Source: Solea solea (taxonomy: Eukaryota > Chordata > Actinopteri > Pleuronectiformes > Soleidae). From it: a DNA stretch of 64,000 nt. The stretch spans positions 15,942,516 through 16,006,515 of the forward strand of contig NC_081143.1 in the NCBI RefSeq assembly GCF_958295425.1. Direction: 5' to 3'. Both the position numbers and the translations under genes were made by a program. A model generated the notes under the pieces. That model worked only from the letters and a program-made list of their open reading frames with translations. It ran no database searches and was not told the DNA's origin. Of this stretch, positions 31,839 through 44,662 are shown in pieces (the stretch's first letter is position 1; the number at the start of each line of letters is the position of its first letter).

Positions 31839-33720
31839 TTGAACCATTTTGTGCATGCGTGTTTATTTGTGTGAGTGAATGTGCTAAAGCCACACAAAAG
31901 CTCACACATATAATGTGATATTTGTGATATGAACCCTGCTCACGATGGTCAAAAACCAATGTGCTCATGAGTATAATATTACTCACCTCTCCCTCTTTCT
32001 CTCCCTTCAGGTATGTAACCTATTTTCCAATTGAATTTCAGCATTACATATACCGAATTATGTGTCCATGCTTCTGTGTGAGCTCCACAGTACAGAAACG
32101 ATAATAGCCGAGGAGGTTGGTCACAGAGAGAGACAGAGAGAGTGAGAGAATCCACAGATTTTCCTTGTCATTTACTGACAAACGCTTAAGTGGCCCCCAC
32201 TTAACTGGTCAAAGGCCATAAGTGCATTAACAATCCTCTTTGCATTAACTGACATCTTCATGTGCGAACAGAACCACAGCAGCAATCACTCACAGACTCA
32301 CATTACTGATGGTGACTCTGTTTATCATGTACACTTGTGTGAGTAACAAGAGTGTGACTTTTACTCAAGTAACTTTATACGTTCACTCCTTGAGCCGCAA
32401 ATGTTGTTATATCACTGCAATTGAAGGATGTTGCTGCTGACCTACACCAGACTTACTGTATATAAACATCACATTACATACAAATGGAGCTGTCTCGTCT
32501 GGCCGTGCTGTCACTTAGTCACTTTTGTCTGTATTTCCTGTTCTTTGTAAAAACAAATGTTCAGTATTCCTGCACTCTGTGGCCCAAATAATGTATACTA
32601 AGCAGAATAGGGCTGAACAATCTTGAATAAATATCTAATTGTGATTATTTTTGAATGACATTGCGATTGCAATATGATTATTTTACATATTATAATTATT
32701 TATAACATATATATATATACATATATAAACATATATATAATATTCTCATTTTCATTTGAATAAATGTGCGATATTTGTGCAGATGTGTGAGACACAAAGA
32801 GATGTTTGGTAATTTGACACACATTCTGGCTTTAACAAATTTTATGCCATATTGGGATTTTGATAAAAACAATCGATTAATTGTTCAGCCCTACTAAGCA
32901 GATTCTCCCTGTGCTTAAGACCCTCTAATATCTCCCTTTCCTTAATGCCTGCATCAATTCCAAATGTCTGTCCTAGACCGGTGCCAGCAACATAATAGGG
33001 GGATTTGTCTCCCTATCTGTATTTTCTGCCCTTTCCGTTTGAGCTTTATGCATCCATCAGAATATATTGACAACCAAGATACATGTGACTGTAGGACTGC
33101 ACCAGAACAGAGTGTATGAGACAGAATATAGATGGGAGTCCCAAACAGCTGTTTCTGTACATGTGCCGTGTCGCCCTGTTGATTTTTATTGAAAGTCATT
33201 AATAAATACAAAACAATATCTTGTGCTGTGCCATGTTTATGTTCTTGTGTCACCTGCACTCCAGTTGTTGGGTATTCAACTTTACAACAGTAGTTGTATC
33301 TCATATACTCAACTCTGTCATAAAATGAATGAATGAATGATAAACAAGCATTTGAAGAAATATATACATTCGTGAAAGACAGAAATAATTAATAACATGA
33401 ATATTAAAGATTTTAACATCACAGAGGAATAAAGAGATCTAAACTTAACTTAATGTGAACAATTCTATTGTCAAGAAAGAAGAACTTATCAAGCCCTACA
33501 CCTTCTTTACATTATCATTTTCAGGCTTTCTGCTTTGGTAAAAGACTTCATGTATACTATTAAAACAATTCAGAAAACAGATACAAGAAAAAGAAAAAAA
33601 ATCGATATTGTTCCTTTTCTCCAAAAATCTGTTCAAAATAATATATGATGCCACAGAAATTGCAGTATGAACATTATATTATCCTCAGATTTGCTCTTGT
33701 CATAATTTAAGAAGTGATGT
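30961..33720. other. Gene-free DNA between kit and fip1l1
   Basis: A/T-rich sequence with a (CT)n run at 31806-31839 and one clear short inverted-repeat element (32608-32893, listed separately). No exon was found. Confidence 0.5.
32608..32893. mobile_element. hAT-like MITE with CAGCCCTA ends and flanking direct repeat
   Basis: The left end TAGGGCTGAACAAT and the right end ATTGTTCAGCCCTA are exact inverse complements. The direct repeat ACTAAGCAGA occurs at 32597-32606 and again at 32893-32902, as expected for a target-site duplication (hAT elements make 8 bp). The element is about 285 bp and encloses an AT microsatellite. It is the best-preserved insertion in the window by its flanks. Confidence 0.75.
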
Positions 33721-33994
33721 ATGTTCTCCTCCAGGGGGCGCTGTGGCCGTCGCACCTCACGTTGACCTTAGCGGGAAGTTTACAATCTCTTCCGGGCGCA
33801 CGCTGACACGGAGACTGGAGCAATACATCCATGGTCTGAAGCTAAATCCTTAAAGTTATAATAGTTCTATGTGTAATTGCGTTTTCATCGTTGCAGGGGG
33901 AAGTTGTACGTTTACATTTAAACGCAGAAACTTGCTTAAGCGTGTTCTCGTTGAAGCCGCAGCCGGTTAACGGCTCTGCCTGTATTAGCCGAAC
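33721..33994 (+). promoter_or_regulatory. fip1l1 promoter / 5' UTR with CTCF-like and ETS-like sites
   Basis: CpG richness rises here. A CTCF-like core (CCAGGGGGCGCTGTGG, 33731-33746) lies about 250 bp before the fip1l1 ATG. It is followed by an inverted ETS motif (CTTCCGGG, about 33790). No TATA box, as usual for a housekeeping gene. The transcription start is inferred to be in 33790-33900. Confidence 0.55.
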
Positions 33995-36900
33995 ATGTCT
34001 GCGGAGGAAGCGGACAAAACAGCCACCACTGATGCTAGCGCTGGAGATGAGGAGGAGGAATGGTTGTATGGAGGTAAGGAGAAACATCTTAAAATCAAAC
34101 AAAACATTATACTCATTCTGAAACCGACAGATAGTTAAACCACTGTTTCAGCTGCTTTAGCGGTGCATTGCTAACCAACACTTTACTGTAACATTCAGAG
34201 AGTTAGCCTGGGAGCTAACCTAACAGCTAGCAGCCCCTTGTGCAGCTTTTAGTTACAACTGATCCCGACATTTTGTATTATAATATCCGTTTTCGTAAAT
34301 AAAGATAAAGCAAGTTGCTTTGTTTTTGTTTCAGATGAGTCTGAGAGCAAAGATGAGGATGAAGAAGCTAAACTGAACGCTGCAGTCAGGTAAATAACAA
34401 CCATTCATGCTAACCTGCAAAAACAGTGTCACACTGAAGTGACTGCCACTCACGTGTTAAAATATAAAGCATTTAAAAGTTCTTTCACAGAGATCAAAGA
34501 CATTGTCTCAGCACAGACGTGACATTAAACACACCTGTTCAATTGCTTAACTCAAATATCACATGGCAGCATTTCAGTGTGGGGTGTGAATCAGAGGGTA
34601 CCTCAAGATACAATACACGGTCTGCGATACCAATAATATAACCATACAACGATTCTTTGATAATCAATATATTGCAAGGCAATCACATAGTGAAACATCA
34701 CGATATCTGTCTAACTGAAGAAAACAAAACGTCCATGAAAAGTTAAAAGTGCAGGATTTCTCTATTTATTCACAACATGAAGAACAAAGTACACAAAGTC
34801 TATGTATTGAACATGGATTTCTCCACATTACCCTGCTGTAAACTCCCTCTTCTTTGGTCAGGTAACTTTTCCCCAAGTTTTCCTCATTCATTTGAGCAGC
34901 ACCGCTGCAAGGAGACATCAAGTAATGAAGCACAGCAAGTGAAACTGGCAATTGCTGTTTACTTTAGAGTCCCTTAATTTGTTAATTAGAATATTATACA
35001 ATTTCCCAGTTTTGGTGTTAATACAGTTCATTCATAATCTCAATCTGTCGATCTATCTATCATATTTTGAACGCATGTTTTTGGTGCCAGGTGTGCTGGT
35101 CTGTGTGTGTCAGAAACTTTTGATTTATTGGGATTTTCACACACAACCACATCTGTGGTTGACAGAGTATGGTAACAAGAAGTACAAGAAAATATCCAGT
35201 GAGTGGCAGTTCTCGTGGTGAAAATGCCTTGTTGATGCCAGAGGTTAGGGGAGAATGGTCAGACTGGTTCAAAATGATAGAACCAGAGATGGTAAGATTG
35301 GCAGAAGACCAGCCCTGAATGGTTGAAATTTGAAGCAGAAGGCCTATAGCAACAAAAGACCACACTGGGTGTCACAACTACTGCCACTTTATTAGGTGTT
35401 GTTTTCCCTAATAAAGTGGCTGGTGAGTGTGTCTTATATGGGATGTATCAATGCCAATATTATTATTAAGAAGAATTAAAATAATGTACACATTTATGCA
35501 AAATAAAAACAATATATATGCTTATTTTGTGTCTCCTATGCTTTTTTTTATTGTTTGAGTATGTGTGTCATCTCTTGCCTGAAATAACTTTATACTTTCA
35601 TATCCACAGTGCACCCGCTGATGCCACAGAGGATGCTGCTGCACATGCAACAGGAAATGGAGTTGCCTCCGAGGTAGGTATCTTACATGCATACTGTATT
35701 TGTTCTCTCTTTTTTTGTTAGGTAAAACATACTTACCTGCTAGTTTTGTGATCTCAGGCCACAGGTGAAGCGGCAGGTGAAGATGTGGACAGTGATAGTG
35801 ACAGCGATGATGACGACGATGATGTACGAGTCACTATCGGAGACATCAAAACTGGAGCCCCTCAGTACACGTAGGTGTAATTTATAGCAGATGAGTAAAA
35901 TTGGTTAGTTTGAACAAAGTAATTTGATGCACTTCAAATTAGAATGGCTGATTTGTGGCAGTAAAGTTGTCCAGTATAACATTTTCATTAGCTGTGTTTT
36001 TCTTCAAGATGGTTTCAAGAATGTAAGCTCATAGTTTCCTCAGAATTCAGTTGGTGCATTTGTATTTTATTTGCAATGCAATATATACTGGACCTTTATA
36101 CTGAATAAGTTTATTTAGTTGCTTTGAGATGATGCATACCTTTTTATCTTATTAAAGTGTTATTAAACTAAATGTTTCCTTTTATTGGGGAATTCTGAAG
36201 CATGTGGCGTGATTATGATGGTGACAAATTTGATTGTAAAATAATTTTTCTCTAGAACTTATGGAGCTCCTCCTGTAAATCTCAACATAAAGACAATTGG
36301 CTCCAGACCTTATGGACAAGGTAGTGTATTAAAAACGAAAACTTATTTTCCTGATAATTTTAACCTAAAAATACTTTCTCTTTCTATGTTGTTTTAAACT
36401 CGGACCGTAAAAACTCACAATATATGCGATTTCCGTGCCTAGTAATGTTTTCTTTGTTTTATTAGCTTCAAAGATGAAGGGAGTGGATCTTGATGCTCCT
36501 GGAAACATTAATGGGGTTCCAGTGGTTGAGGTGGAAATGGAGTCCTTTGAAGAGAAACCCTGGAGGAAGCCAGGTCTGTGCATGGAACTTTTTTTTTTTT
36601 TTTTAAGGAAGCAAATGTAAATCGGTGTCATTTATATGGTGTTTGGTGACATTGAGAACAGCATGCTGTGTCGTGTGTCGTGTGTAGGAGCGGATCTGTC
36701 CGACTACTTTAACTATGGGTTCAATGAAGACACGTGGAAGGCCTACTGTGAAAAACAGAAGAGGCTACGTATGGGTCTGGAGATTTCCACAGTCAGTTCA
36801 GTGACAAGCAAGATCACTGTGAGAGACTCTTCTGCTCATGTTCGTTTGTAATGACTCTCAACTCTCACCACATTTTACCAGCTCTCTTTCCTTTACAAGC

Positions 36901-39900
36901 CTCTCACTCATTAGATATTTGCAATCAAAACTGATCTTGAATGCATTGTTTATTCTCTGATTTGATTTAAGAAACACTGACTTCCTTTTAATGATAAAAA
37001 CAAATTCTCATACACATTCAACAATGAATACAATAAATGTTCGTTCTGCCTCTGTCTCAGGTTCAGCAAGGCCGAACAGGCAATGAGAAAGACATTTGCA
37101 CTCTGCCTGTTCATACTTCGAAGCCAGATTTCCCATCTCCTGTGAGCTTGTACAAGTCTGCCGTCTGTCAGGTCACCAGGTATTAAAGTTTGCTTTTATC
37201 TGCAATTTAATACTAAACACATCTGAGTAAGACACACATCCAGTTTCCTCTAGAGATGTACGTTGTGTTACTAAGTATGTCAAGGCAGTGGAGGGTTGGA
37301 TGAAGATAAGCACTACATATAGTTACTTAAGAAGGGATGTATTTGTCATGGCTTAGTAGTCCATTATTGTAGAGGAAACTGTTCAGCACATTTTCTGCCT
37401 CACCTAAATTTCTCACGTTAAACTCAACACACACAGACTCATAAAAACCCACCAGGTCACCTTGAGGTTTGCCAGTGTCCCTGTTACAATCCCATGGGCT
37501 ACGTGCTTCTGTGTTGGGGCCAATGTTACTGTCATTTACCCCTGTCCTTTGTTTCAAAACAGTAGGATCTCCCCCCCTCAGTGGATTGGCCCACCTGTTC
37601 AGGACATGTCCTATTATATGTAAGTGGGCAGGGCCTTAAATGAGCCTGATGGGAAATGTGTAGATGTTAAAAGCAGAGGACATGGTGAATTATGTGACCA
37701 AAAAAAACTCCTGGTGCTACGTTTTTGGCTCTGATTTTTCTTTTTCACCCATGTTTCTTCCTTTGTTGGTGGTTGATGTGTGGGATGTCATGATGAAGAA
37801 AATTGATCTAAAAATGTACCTCACTGTAGCAGCCAAGTACAATATAATGCATCTAAAGCTTTGATGGCCCATTGATAAATTCTATATGAGATTACTTTTA
37901 AAGTAACATTATTATTGTTTAAACTCTTTTAAGGCCACTAAAGCCCCATGTCTCTCCAATAATAATGTTTTAGATGGTTACAGATGTTTAGATTGGATAA
38001 GAAGAAGCTCGAAAAGTGTAAATTAGGTTGAGGATGGTTTGGTTTGATTTAATGAGAAAAAGAGATTATAAATGATCAGTATACCAACTGGTACAGCAGC
38101 ATATTCATATTCATCATCATTCATATATTATTTGATTTGTCATCCCACTCTGTAAAGGGGTGTTAATGTGTCTTCAGGGAAACAATTGGTTTTGCAATAA
38201 TGCTGAAATGTAAGTTACATGCAGGATATTTGCATTATCCCAGGTAGGTCTTCGTCAGCCAAGCTGTGCCAATCCGAGATTAACATTTTCTTCTTTGGCT
38301 TCAAAGCTGAGCTCCGCTACTGAGGTCCTGTGGGTAGCAGGGCTGACAGTGGTCAAACTCTTAGCTTTAGAAGGTGAATTTGTATGTCTGTTTGAATGTA
38401 GGGAAAAGCTCAGAGATGAAAAACATGTCAATTATATACAGATCAGTTTTTATGTAGCTTATTCTTGAACTTGGAGTTTTAACGTTACTGATTGTCTTAC
38501 TGCTTATTGATCAGAATCCTCTAGGATGTATGCAAAATAACTGAGGAGAGAACATGCAGAAAAGATATTACCTCTCATCCAAGAGTTTTCATGTTAGTTA
38601 TGAATTGAATGTACTGCATTTCATTGGTCATATTCAATAGGTGTGTATTTCTTGAATTACCAGGAAGAGTGGTACGATCGATGTGATTGGTGGACAGACG
38701 GCCACAATCAGCAGGGTTGAAGGGCGACGCAGACACAACCTGGAGGGAAACAATATCCAGGTATAAAGAAGCAACAGTGTGACTCCAAGAAATGTCTGAA
38801 GGATATACTTGTGTGTATGCAGCATTCCATTTAGCTTTGGTGTCGGAGACGAGTTGAACCATGTTTAGTACAAGTTTCAAAACAAATACTGTAGTTATAC
38901 CAGTGGTTGTTATTGCCAGTTGTAATAAGGCTGTTTGTGGAGAAATTCAAACTGAGGTCAAATATTTGTCTCTTACTACACTAGAGTCCGAATAAAGAAG
39001 CTGCTCTCTTGTCACTTTTGTTGTGCAGGTGATTTCTGAACACTCTACATCAGATGCTGAACCAACTTCAGCTAAGATTCCCACCTTCTTCCCACCTGGA
39101 CCACTTCCTCCAAACATACCTCCACCTCCATTTCTCCCTCCACCACCAAATGTCAGCACTGCGCCCCCACTCATCCCCCCACCTAGTGAGTTGTCGTCCA
39201 TCTCAGCTGGTCTGGACTGTTGTATTTATATACACAGGCAGCCATGCTGGTGCTTTTTCTTTGCATACACATAATCCAGTTTCATTGATGTTGAAAACTA
39301 ACTATTCCTCTTGTGTCTTCTTCCTTTGTTTTCTTTTGTAGGGCTGCCCATTACTGTCCCTCCTCCTGGTTTTCCTCCTCCAACTAGTGGGCCCCCACCT
39401 TCCATTATCCCCACCCTGGACAGGTAACTCACATGCACACAAACATTTCATAAGATAAAAACCGTTATGTTTTAAAAGTTAATGTGTGACTTTGTAGTGA
39501 AGATTGTACGACCACATGCTAATTTAGTTCGAGGTCTGTCACCAACTGATATTTACTGACGACGCCATGAGTTTGAAGTTCTGTTTGCCTTCATTCCCCG
39601 TTGCTTAGGGAAACATTAACTGCACAACCATGGACTTTATGTGTAAACACACATTCGTTCACTTACCATGTTATCTTTTCTCTGTGTCCACACAGTGGTC
39701 ACCCTGGAGGTTATGATGGACGCTCTGTTCCTCCGTACCCCTTCCCTCAAGGTGGAAAGCTTCACAACAAAATAATGATTTTCTGACTCAAGCAACATAA
39801 CAAATCAACAAATGCCACTGCTTGATTTTAGTCTTTAACATTAATTCTGTATTTTTTGTTATTCAAATAACTGGATGTAGTGTATTGTTCAAAAGTATAA

Positions 39901-41493
39901 ATACATTATCATCATTTAAACAAAGGTGTTTTCAGTTGAGCATTTTAAAGTCATAATGACAACCAAGTCTCTTCTTTGCTCCTCCTCAGGAGCTTATCCT
40001 CCACCCATGGCTGGAGGTGTGCCTCCTCCATGGCCCCCAATAATGGACAACTCTAAACCCTGGGATTATTATTCCCGTCGAGATGACAAGAGGGAAAAGG
40101 AAAGAGAAAGGCCCAGGGAGAGGACTCATGAGCGGGAGAGAGAAAGAGAGCATAGTCCTTCAGCTATGGGCTACACTAGGTGAGACACGCTGGCATTTTT
40201 AAGCCATGAGAAACAAGTTTTGTAAAACACAACACTTCAAATATTCTGTGGCATTTAAGCATAGAATAAGCTTGTTTGTATGTAACCCCCCCCCAATTCC
40301 ACAGTGATGAGGAGCGGTATCGTTTCCGCGAGTACCAGGAGCGTGAGCGCCATCGTGAAAGGTTGAGTCGAGAGAAAGAGGAAAGACACAGAGAGAGGCG
40401 GCACCGAGAAAAAGAGGAAGGACGCCACAAGTCCTCTCGCAGGTAAATGAGCAGTTCACAATATATGACTTTAAGCTTGATAACTTGGCGACCCCCCAGT
40501 GCTTCTTAACGTGTTGCAGATCTGCTGACATGAAACTGAGCTGAATTACATCTGATTTGATGTGTTACTGTGGTCCCATTGGTTTTGGATGCTCTAATGC
40601 CATGGGGGTAACACATTTCATGGACTTATCTACATTAATTCTGGTTAAAAAAGGCTACACTATCTAAGGCTGGGATGAAAATTATTCATTTTTATTTGGA
40701 AGATCACAAATCTATCGCAATCACGCAGGACTTGACTGTGATAGTCTCACTTGACCATAATGGTCTAGCTTGACTGCGAGCTGTCAGCTCTGTTAAAGCT
40801 ATCAGCTGAGTCGGGAGATGTTTTTTGTAATTTTGCCGTCTATGGTGTAGAACCAGAAATACACACGCTGCTTTTCAGATGCTTTAGTGTCGTGCATCAC
40901 AGCAGCGCAGGGAAAGAGAAAAGTCACACAACCTCTTGACCGAAGTGAGAAAATGCCGTAAAACAATCAACAGGGCAGCAAATGAACAATAATAATAATG
41001 ATGATAATTGTTATCTACAATTATAATTAACACTCATGAAAGCTGTGAAGGAACAGCTTCTTACTGCACGGCGAACAACTGTGCAGGAAAAGCCATCATC
41101 CACTTCCTTAGATTATGTGGGTGTTTGTTTGTACCAATAATGTCACAATCACCATATTACAATAACTGCAACAGTGCTACTTGTGCCCCCTCTCCATTTC
41201 ACTGCGGCCTTATTTTTTTATTTCACCCATTGATCCGCTTGTCTCTCCCTTCTCACCCTCCCACTCTGATTTGTTCCGTTCACCTCTCGGATCTCCCCTG
41301 TCGTCGCCCTCTGCTCTTTTCACATTCTTGTCCTTCTCCTTCCATTAGCAGCAGCAGCAGGAGGAGACACGACAGCGAGGAGGGAGACAGCCACCGGAGG
41401 CACAAACACAAGAAGAGCAAGAGGAGCAAGGAGGGAAAAGAGGCCAGTGAGGAGATCAGTGCAGACCAAGAGAACCAGGAGGCCATGGAGTAA
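33995..41493 (+). CDS. fip1l1: FIP1L1, factor interacting with poly(A) polymerase (CPSF subunit), 16 coding exons
   Basis: Fip1 is a subunit of the cleavage and polyadenylation factor CPSF in the nucleus; it binds U-rich RNA and poly(A) polymerase. Exons: 33995-34073, 34335-34389, 35610-35673, 35758-35870, 36256-36320, 36466-36573, 36688-36818, 37061-37179, 37563-37619, 38664-38760, 39029-39185, 39342-39423, 39696-39751, 39990-40179, 40305-40442, 41349-41493. All are GT-AG and the frame is continuous, giving 551 aa (human about 594). In order: acidic N-terminus with EEEEWLYG, an Asp/Ser acidic stretch, the Fip1 signature [11 protein letters not shown] at 163-173 followed by [11 protein letters not shown], an IDVIG...ISRVEGRRR block, a proline-rich region (about 318-400), and an Arg/Glu/Asp-rich C-terminus ending in [15 protein letters not shown]. 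The start is the ATG giving MSAEEADK. Exon 9 (57 nt, phase 2-2) can be skipped without a frame change. FIP1L1 lies near PDGFRA-KIT in vertebrates, which supports the block. Which teleost duplicate (a or b) is not settled. Confidence 0.94.
35118..35432 (+). mobile_element. Tc1-like transposon relic in fip1l1 intron 2
   Basis: Recognisable pieces of a fish Tc1 transposase gene occur in order: GGGATTTTCACACACAACCA, ATATCCAGTGAGTGGCAG, GCCTTGTTGATGCCAGAGG and AAAAGACCACACTGGGTG. The segment then ends with CCTAATAAAGTGGCTGGTGAGTG, a terminal inverted repeat. The frame is broken and most of the gene is deleted. Confidence 0.82.
37563..37619 (+). other. Candidate cassette exon of fip1l1 (57 nt, symmetric)
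   Basis: Acceptor TTTCAAAACAG and donor GTAAGT bound a 57-nt exon encoding a segment with [16 protein letters not shown]. Both flanks are phase 2. Skipping it joins the previous AG to the next G and keeps the frame. I do not recognise this peptide in human FIP1L1, where the region is variable between isoforms. Confidence 0.65.
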
Positions 41494-43251
41494 TGTTTGC
41501 TACCTCCCTTGTGTCCCCTCTCCCTCTTTGTCTCTGCCAGTCTCCGTTCCCTGTCTTTGTGTCCCTCCATTCTCCAACCGAGATGAGATAGAAGAAAAGA
41601 GCAATGAGTGCAGACCACCAAAACCAGAAAGTTGCAGAGTGTGCGATGTGTGCTGCCACTCCTCTCTCCCATCAGTCTCCATCCTCCTCCCTGTCGTTTG
41701 TCCTCACCATCACTTCAGACAGACAGGTGGTGATGGATGGATGTCTGCCCTCTGTTTCATCCGTCTTACAGTCACAAGTTGACATCATTTCTCAACCACC
41801 TCCAGTCTCTTCCTGCCCACGTCTCTTAGCACTGCTGCAACTGTTGCCTCTTGCTCACAGGTTTCACTGTACAGTCGAGATGATCAGCAAAATTTTCTCT
41901 CTTTTTCATTATGTCATTGGTTGATCCTTTTGATTGTGTCCTGTGTGAAGACACCTGTAGAGCTATCAGTTTAAGTTCAATTAAAAAAACAAAACACTTT
42001 TTTGATAAAAAAAAAAATTGTCTCTGTTGCTTTTTTTGATTTAGGAATGGTCCAAGGCACATCCAGGCAGCTCTGCAGCTGCCTAACATTTGTGTGATTT
42101 CAATGTTTTTAAACAGAAAAAAATCTCTTTTTGGACGAATAAGGGGAAATTAAAATTAGTATTTAATTTGATAATACTGCAAACGGAAAGACTTTACTGG
42201 CCAATCTAGACTGGATTTCTTGATCTCTTTATAATAATGGCTTATCAGCTTTTAAAAGCAGTATGATGTCTGCTAAAAAAGTAGCACAGGACTATTAAAC
42301 TGTTACAAATTACAAATGACACCATGTTGTTGTCCAGCTAATCCATTGAAAATGCTGTTCCATGTTGATGCATCATAATAATGATTTGCAAAAGTTTTTG
42401 ACAAATCGATGGGAGATCAAGGGGCATTTACCTTCTTCCTATGGTCCTCAGCAGATTGTGTTTGCTCAGCTAACATGAGCTCAGTTGCTTTAGAGATGTT
42501 ATCTATTCAACTAAAATTGTTCAGTTTAGCATTACTCATTAAAAACCACAGATTAATCGCTGTTGTATGAAACTATTCTGTTTTACACAGAAAGATGGAT
42601 TTTATGTGTTGAGTAGCTGTGTTTTGCTCTCTGACCTGATGTGCAGTTTAAGTGCTGGCAGAATGGCAACATCGTTATCTAATGACTGTTTTCATAATCA
42701 ATTAATCTGTCAATTATTGTCTCGAATAATCAAGTAATTGTTTGGCCCATGAAATGTCAGAAAATGTTGATCTGAGTACCTGGAAATGATGATTTTCTCA
42801 AATTATTTCATCCACAAGCCAAAATGATTCAGTTTGAATGATTTCTTTGTTATATGAAGTAAAGGAACCAGAAAAGTTTGACATTTAAGTTAACTTTGCT
42901 ACTTTTACGAAAGGTAAAGTCATGGAACGGCACTGCCTTTGGCTGTAACAGTGACCGTGTGTGTTCATTAGTCTCAATGAGAGATCAGAGAGGATTATTG
43001 GAGATCGATGGAATACATTAGGACATCTACTTAGCTCCCTGTTTGCTGTATGATTGGATCTAAACTCCACAAACAGGTCAAAGTCTCCCCCTTTGTCTTC
43101 CTTCTGCTGTTTGGTTTGCTTGCATGAGATCACACTGTAGTTAACGCGAGCTGTGTGAGTTACACACAGGTGGGAAGAAGGCTGACAGCAGATTTGTAGC
43201 AAGCACCGGATGAGGAGATTCACCTGAAGACAAACTAATAGAGGATCAGCC
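41494..43251 (+). other. fip1l1 3' UTR and spacer before the lipocalin array
   Basis: An ATTAAA at 41980-41985 followed by an A-rich run may be the fip1l1 polyadenylation site. At about 42670-42880 there is a dispersed repeat (CATAATCAATTAATCTGTC ... CAAGCCAAAATGATTCAG) that also occurs in reverse at about 59075-59330. No further exon is seen. Confidence 0.5.
42670..42880. mobile_element. Dispersed non-coding repeat, copy 1
   Basis: It matches by eye, in opposite orientation, sequence at 59075-59330 (TTCATAATC...AGTAATTG, TTTCTTTG...ATATGAAGTAAAG, GTTTGACATTTAAG pieces). The 59 kb copy ends at GTTGCAGCCCTA, a common fish DNA-transposon-like end. It has no coding capacity. Confidence 0.5.
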
Positions 43252-43860
43252 ATGGAGAGCATGAATTGTGTGGCTGCTGTCGTCTTTCTGAGTCTTCTCT
43301 CTTTGGGACGACCTGCTCCTGTAAACAACTGTGGCAGTCTGGCAAAACCAATAACACTCAGCAATGAAGACGTAAGTGCCAAACTGCCTTAATTTGCATA
43401 ATTAGATTCCAACCCATCTAGAGTAAGACACACTGGCTCTCTAGAGAAGGCTGTTAGTCTTTTGACTTCACCTGAAAGTCATTTAGCTGCTGCTCTAAAC
43501 GTGGCAGTCTCTCTGTGTTTCCTTCAACCTCTAAATGCTGTTAAATCCCACACACTGTTCATGAATATTGTTATTGATGCCAATTTTCAAACGGCAGGTG
43601 CAGGATGAAGGATTACAGAAACCTGTATCTGCGACAGTGATTTACTGTAATGGAGAACTATACATAAACACAGGCCCATTTGAAGAAGGTGTCAACATGC
43701 ATCAGAACTAGTATTACTAGTCATTAATGCCCCTCCAAGGAACCACCAAATCTATGCTAATGATGTTTTGTATTTTTGAATGTATTTAACTTATATAGCG
43801 TGTCAAATACATGTATATATAAATATATATGTATATACATATATATATGTATATATATAC

Positions 43861-43901
<41 letters not shown>

Positions 43902-44605
43902 TGTTGATGAAAACAAAACACACATGCATTGTTTGCTCCAGATGCTGGGCAGGTGGCTGTACATCGGGGGGAGCTCTGACCTACCAGGAAGCCGCTCCTT
44001 GGGTCACCTGATGACCAGTGTTTGGCTGGACATCACTGCCACCGCCCAGAGCAACGTCCTTCATCTCATCCAGACTCAGAGAATGTAACCACTTCATTGC
44101 ATCCACACTGTCACTCCACAGCACTGTCATACACAAGCTCTATCCAAAAACCATGCCATAGGGACAGTTCATGTGTTTCTACAATCTAGATTTCCGTTTT
44201 GGAACAATTTAACTTAACTTTAATAACAGTAATAAACTTTATTTGTATAGTGCCTTTCAAAACAAGGGTTACAGCTCAAAGTGCTTCACAATAAAAGGAA
44301 AATAAAATTTAAAAAGCAAATACGACAATAAAACACAACACAGGGTGGAATGAAAAGGAAAAGTCTAATGTCAAAAAGTAAAAACCCTGTTTTAACTTTG
44401 AAATAAAACAAAAGATGCAAATAAAACAGTAAAATACAACACAGCAACATAGGGTGGAATAAAAAGGAGCTAGTTGAAGGCTAGAGTAAAAAGATAAGTT
44501 TTAGCTGGAGCTGCAGAACCCATTTGTAGATAATATGTATAAAGGTTTTTATACAGATATACTGTATATATATATATATACATATATAATATATACATAT
44601 ATATG

Positions 44606-44662
<57 letters not shown>

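Noticed and set aside
25311..33720. Hidden exons of pdgfra, gsx2, chic2 or lnx1
   Set aside because: I looked for kinase, homeodomain and cysteine-rich words with splice sites on both strands and recognised none. A translated search would be needed to exclude decayed remnants.
41008..41493. Open 161-aa frame ending with the fip1l1 C-terminus
   Set aside because: Only the part from 41349 is fip1l1 coding. The upstream part is intron read-through before the TTAG acceptor.
43780..44088. Frame joining a Tyr/Ile-rich segment to lipocalin exon 2
   Set aside because: The first part translates the TA/GT microsatellite. The real exon begins at 43942 after the CCAG acceptor.
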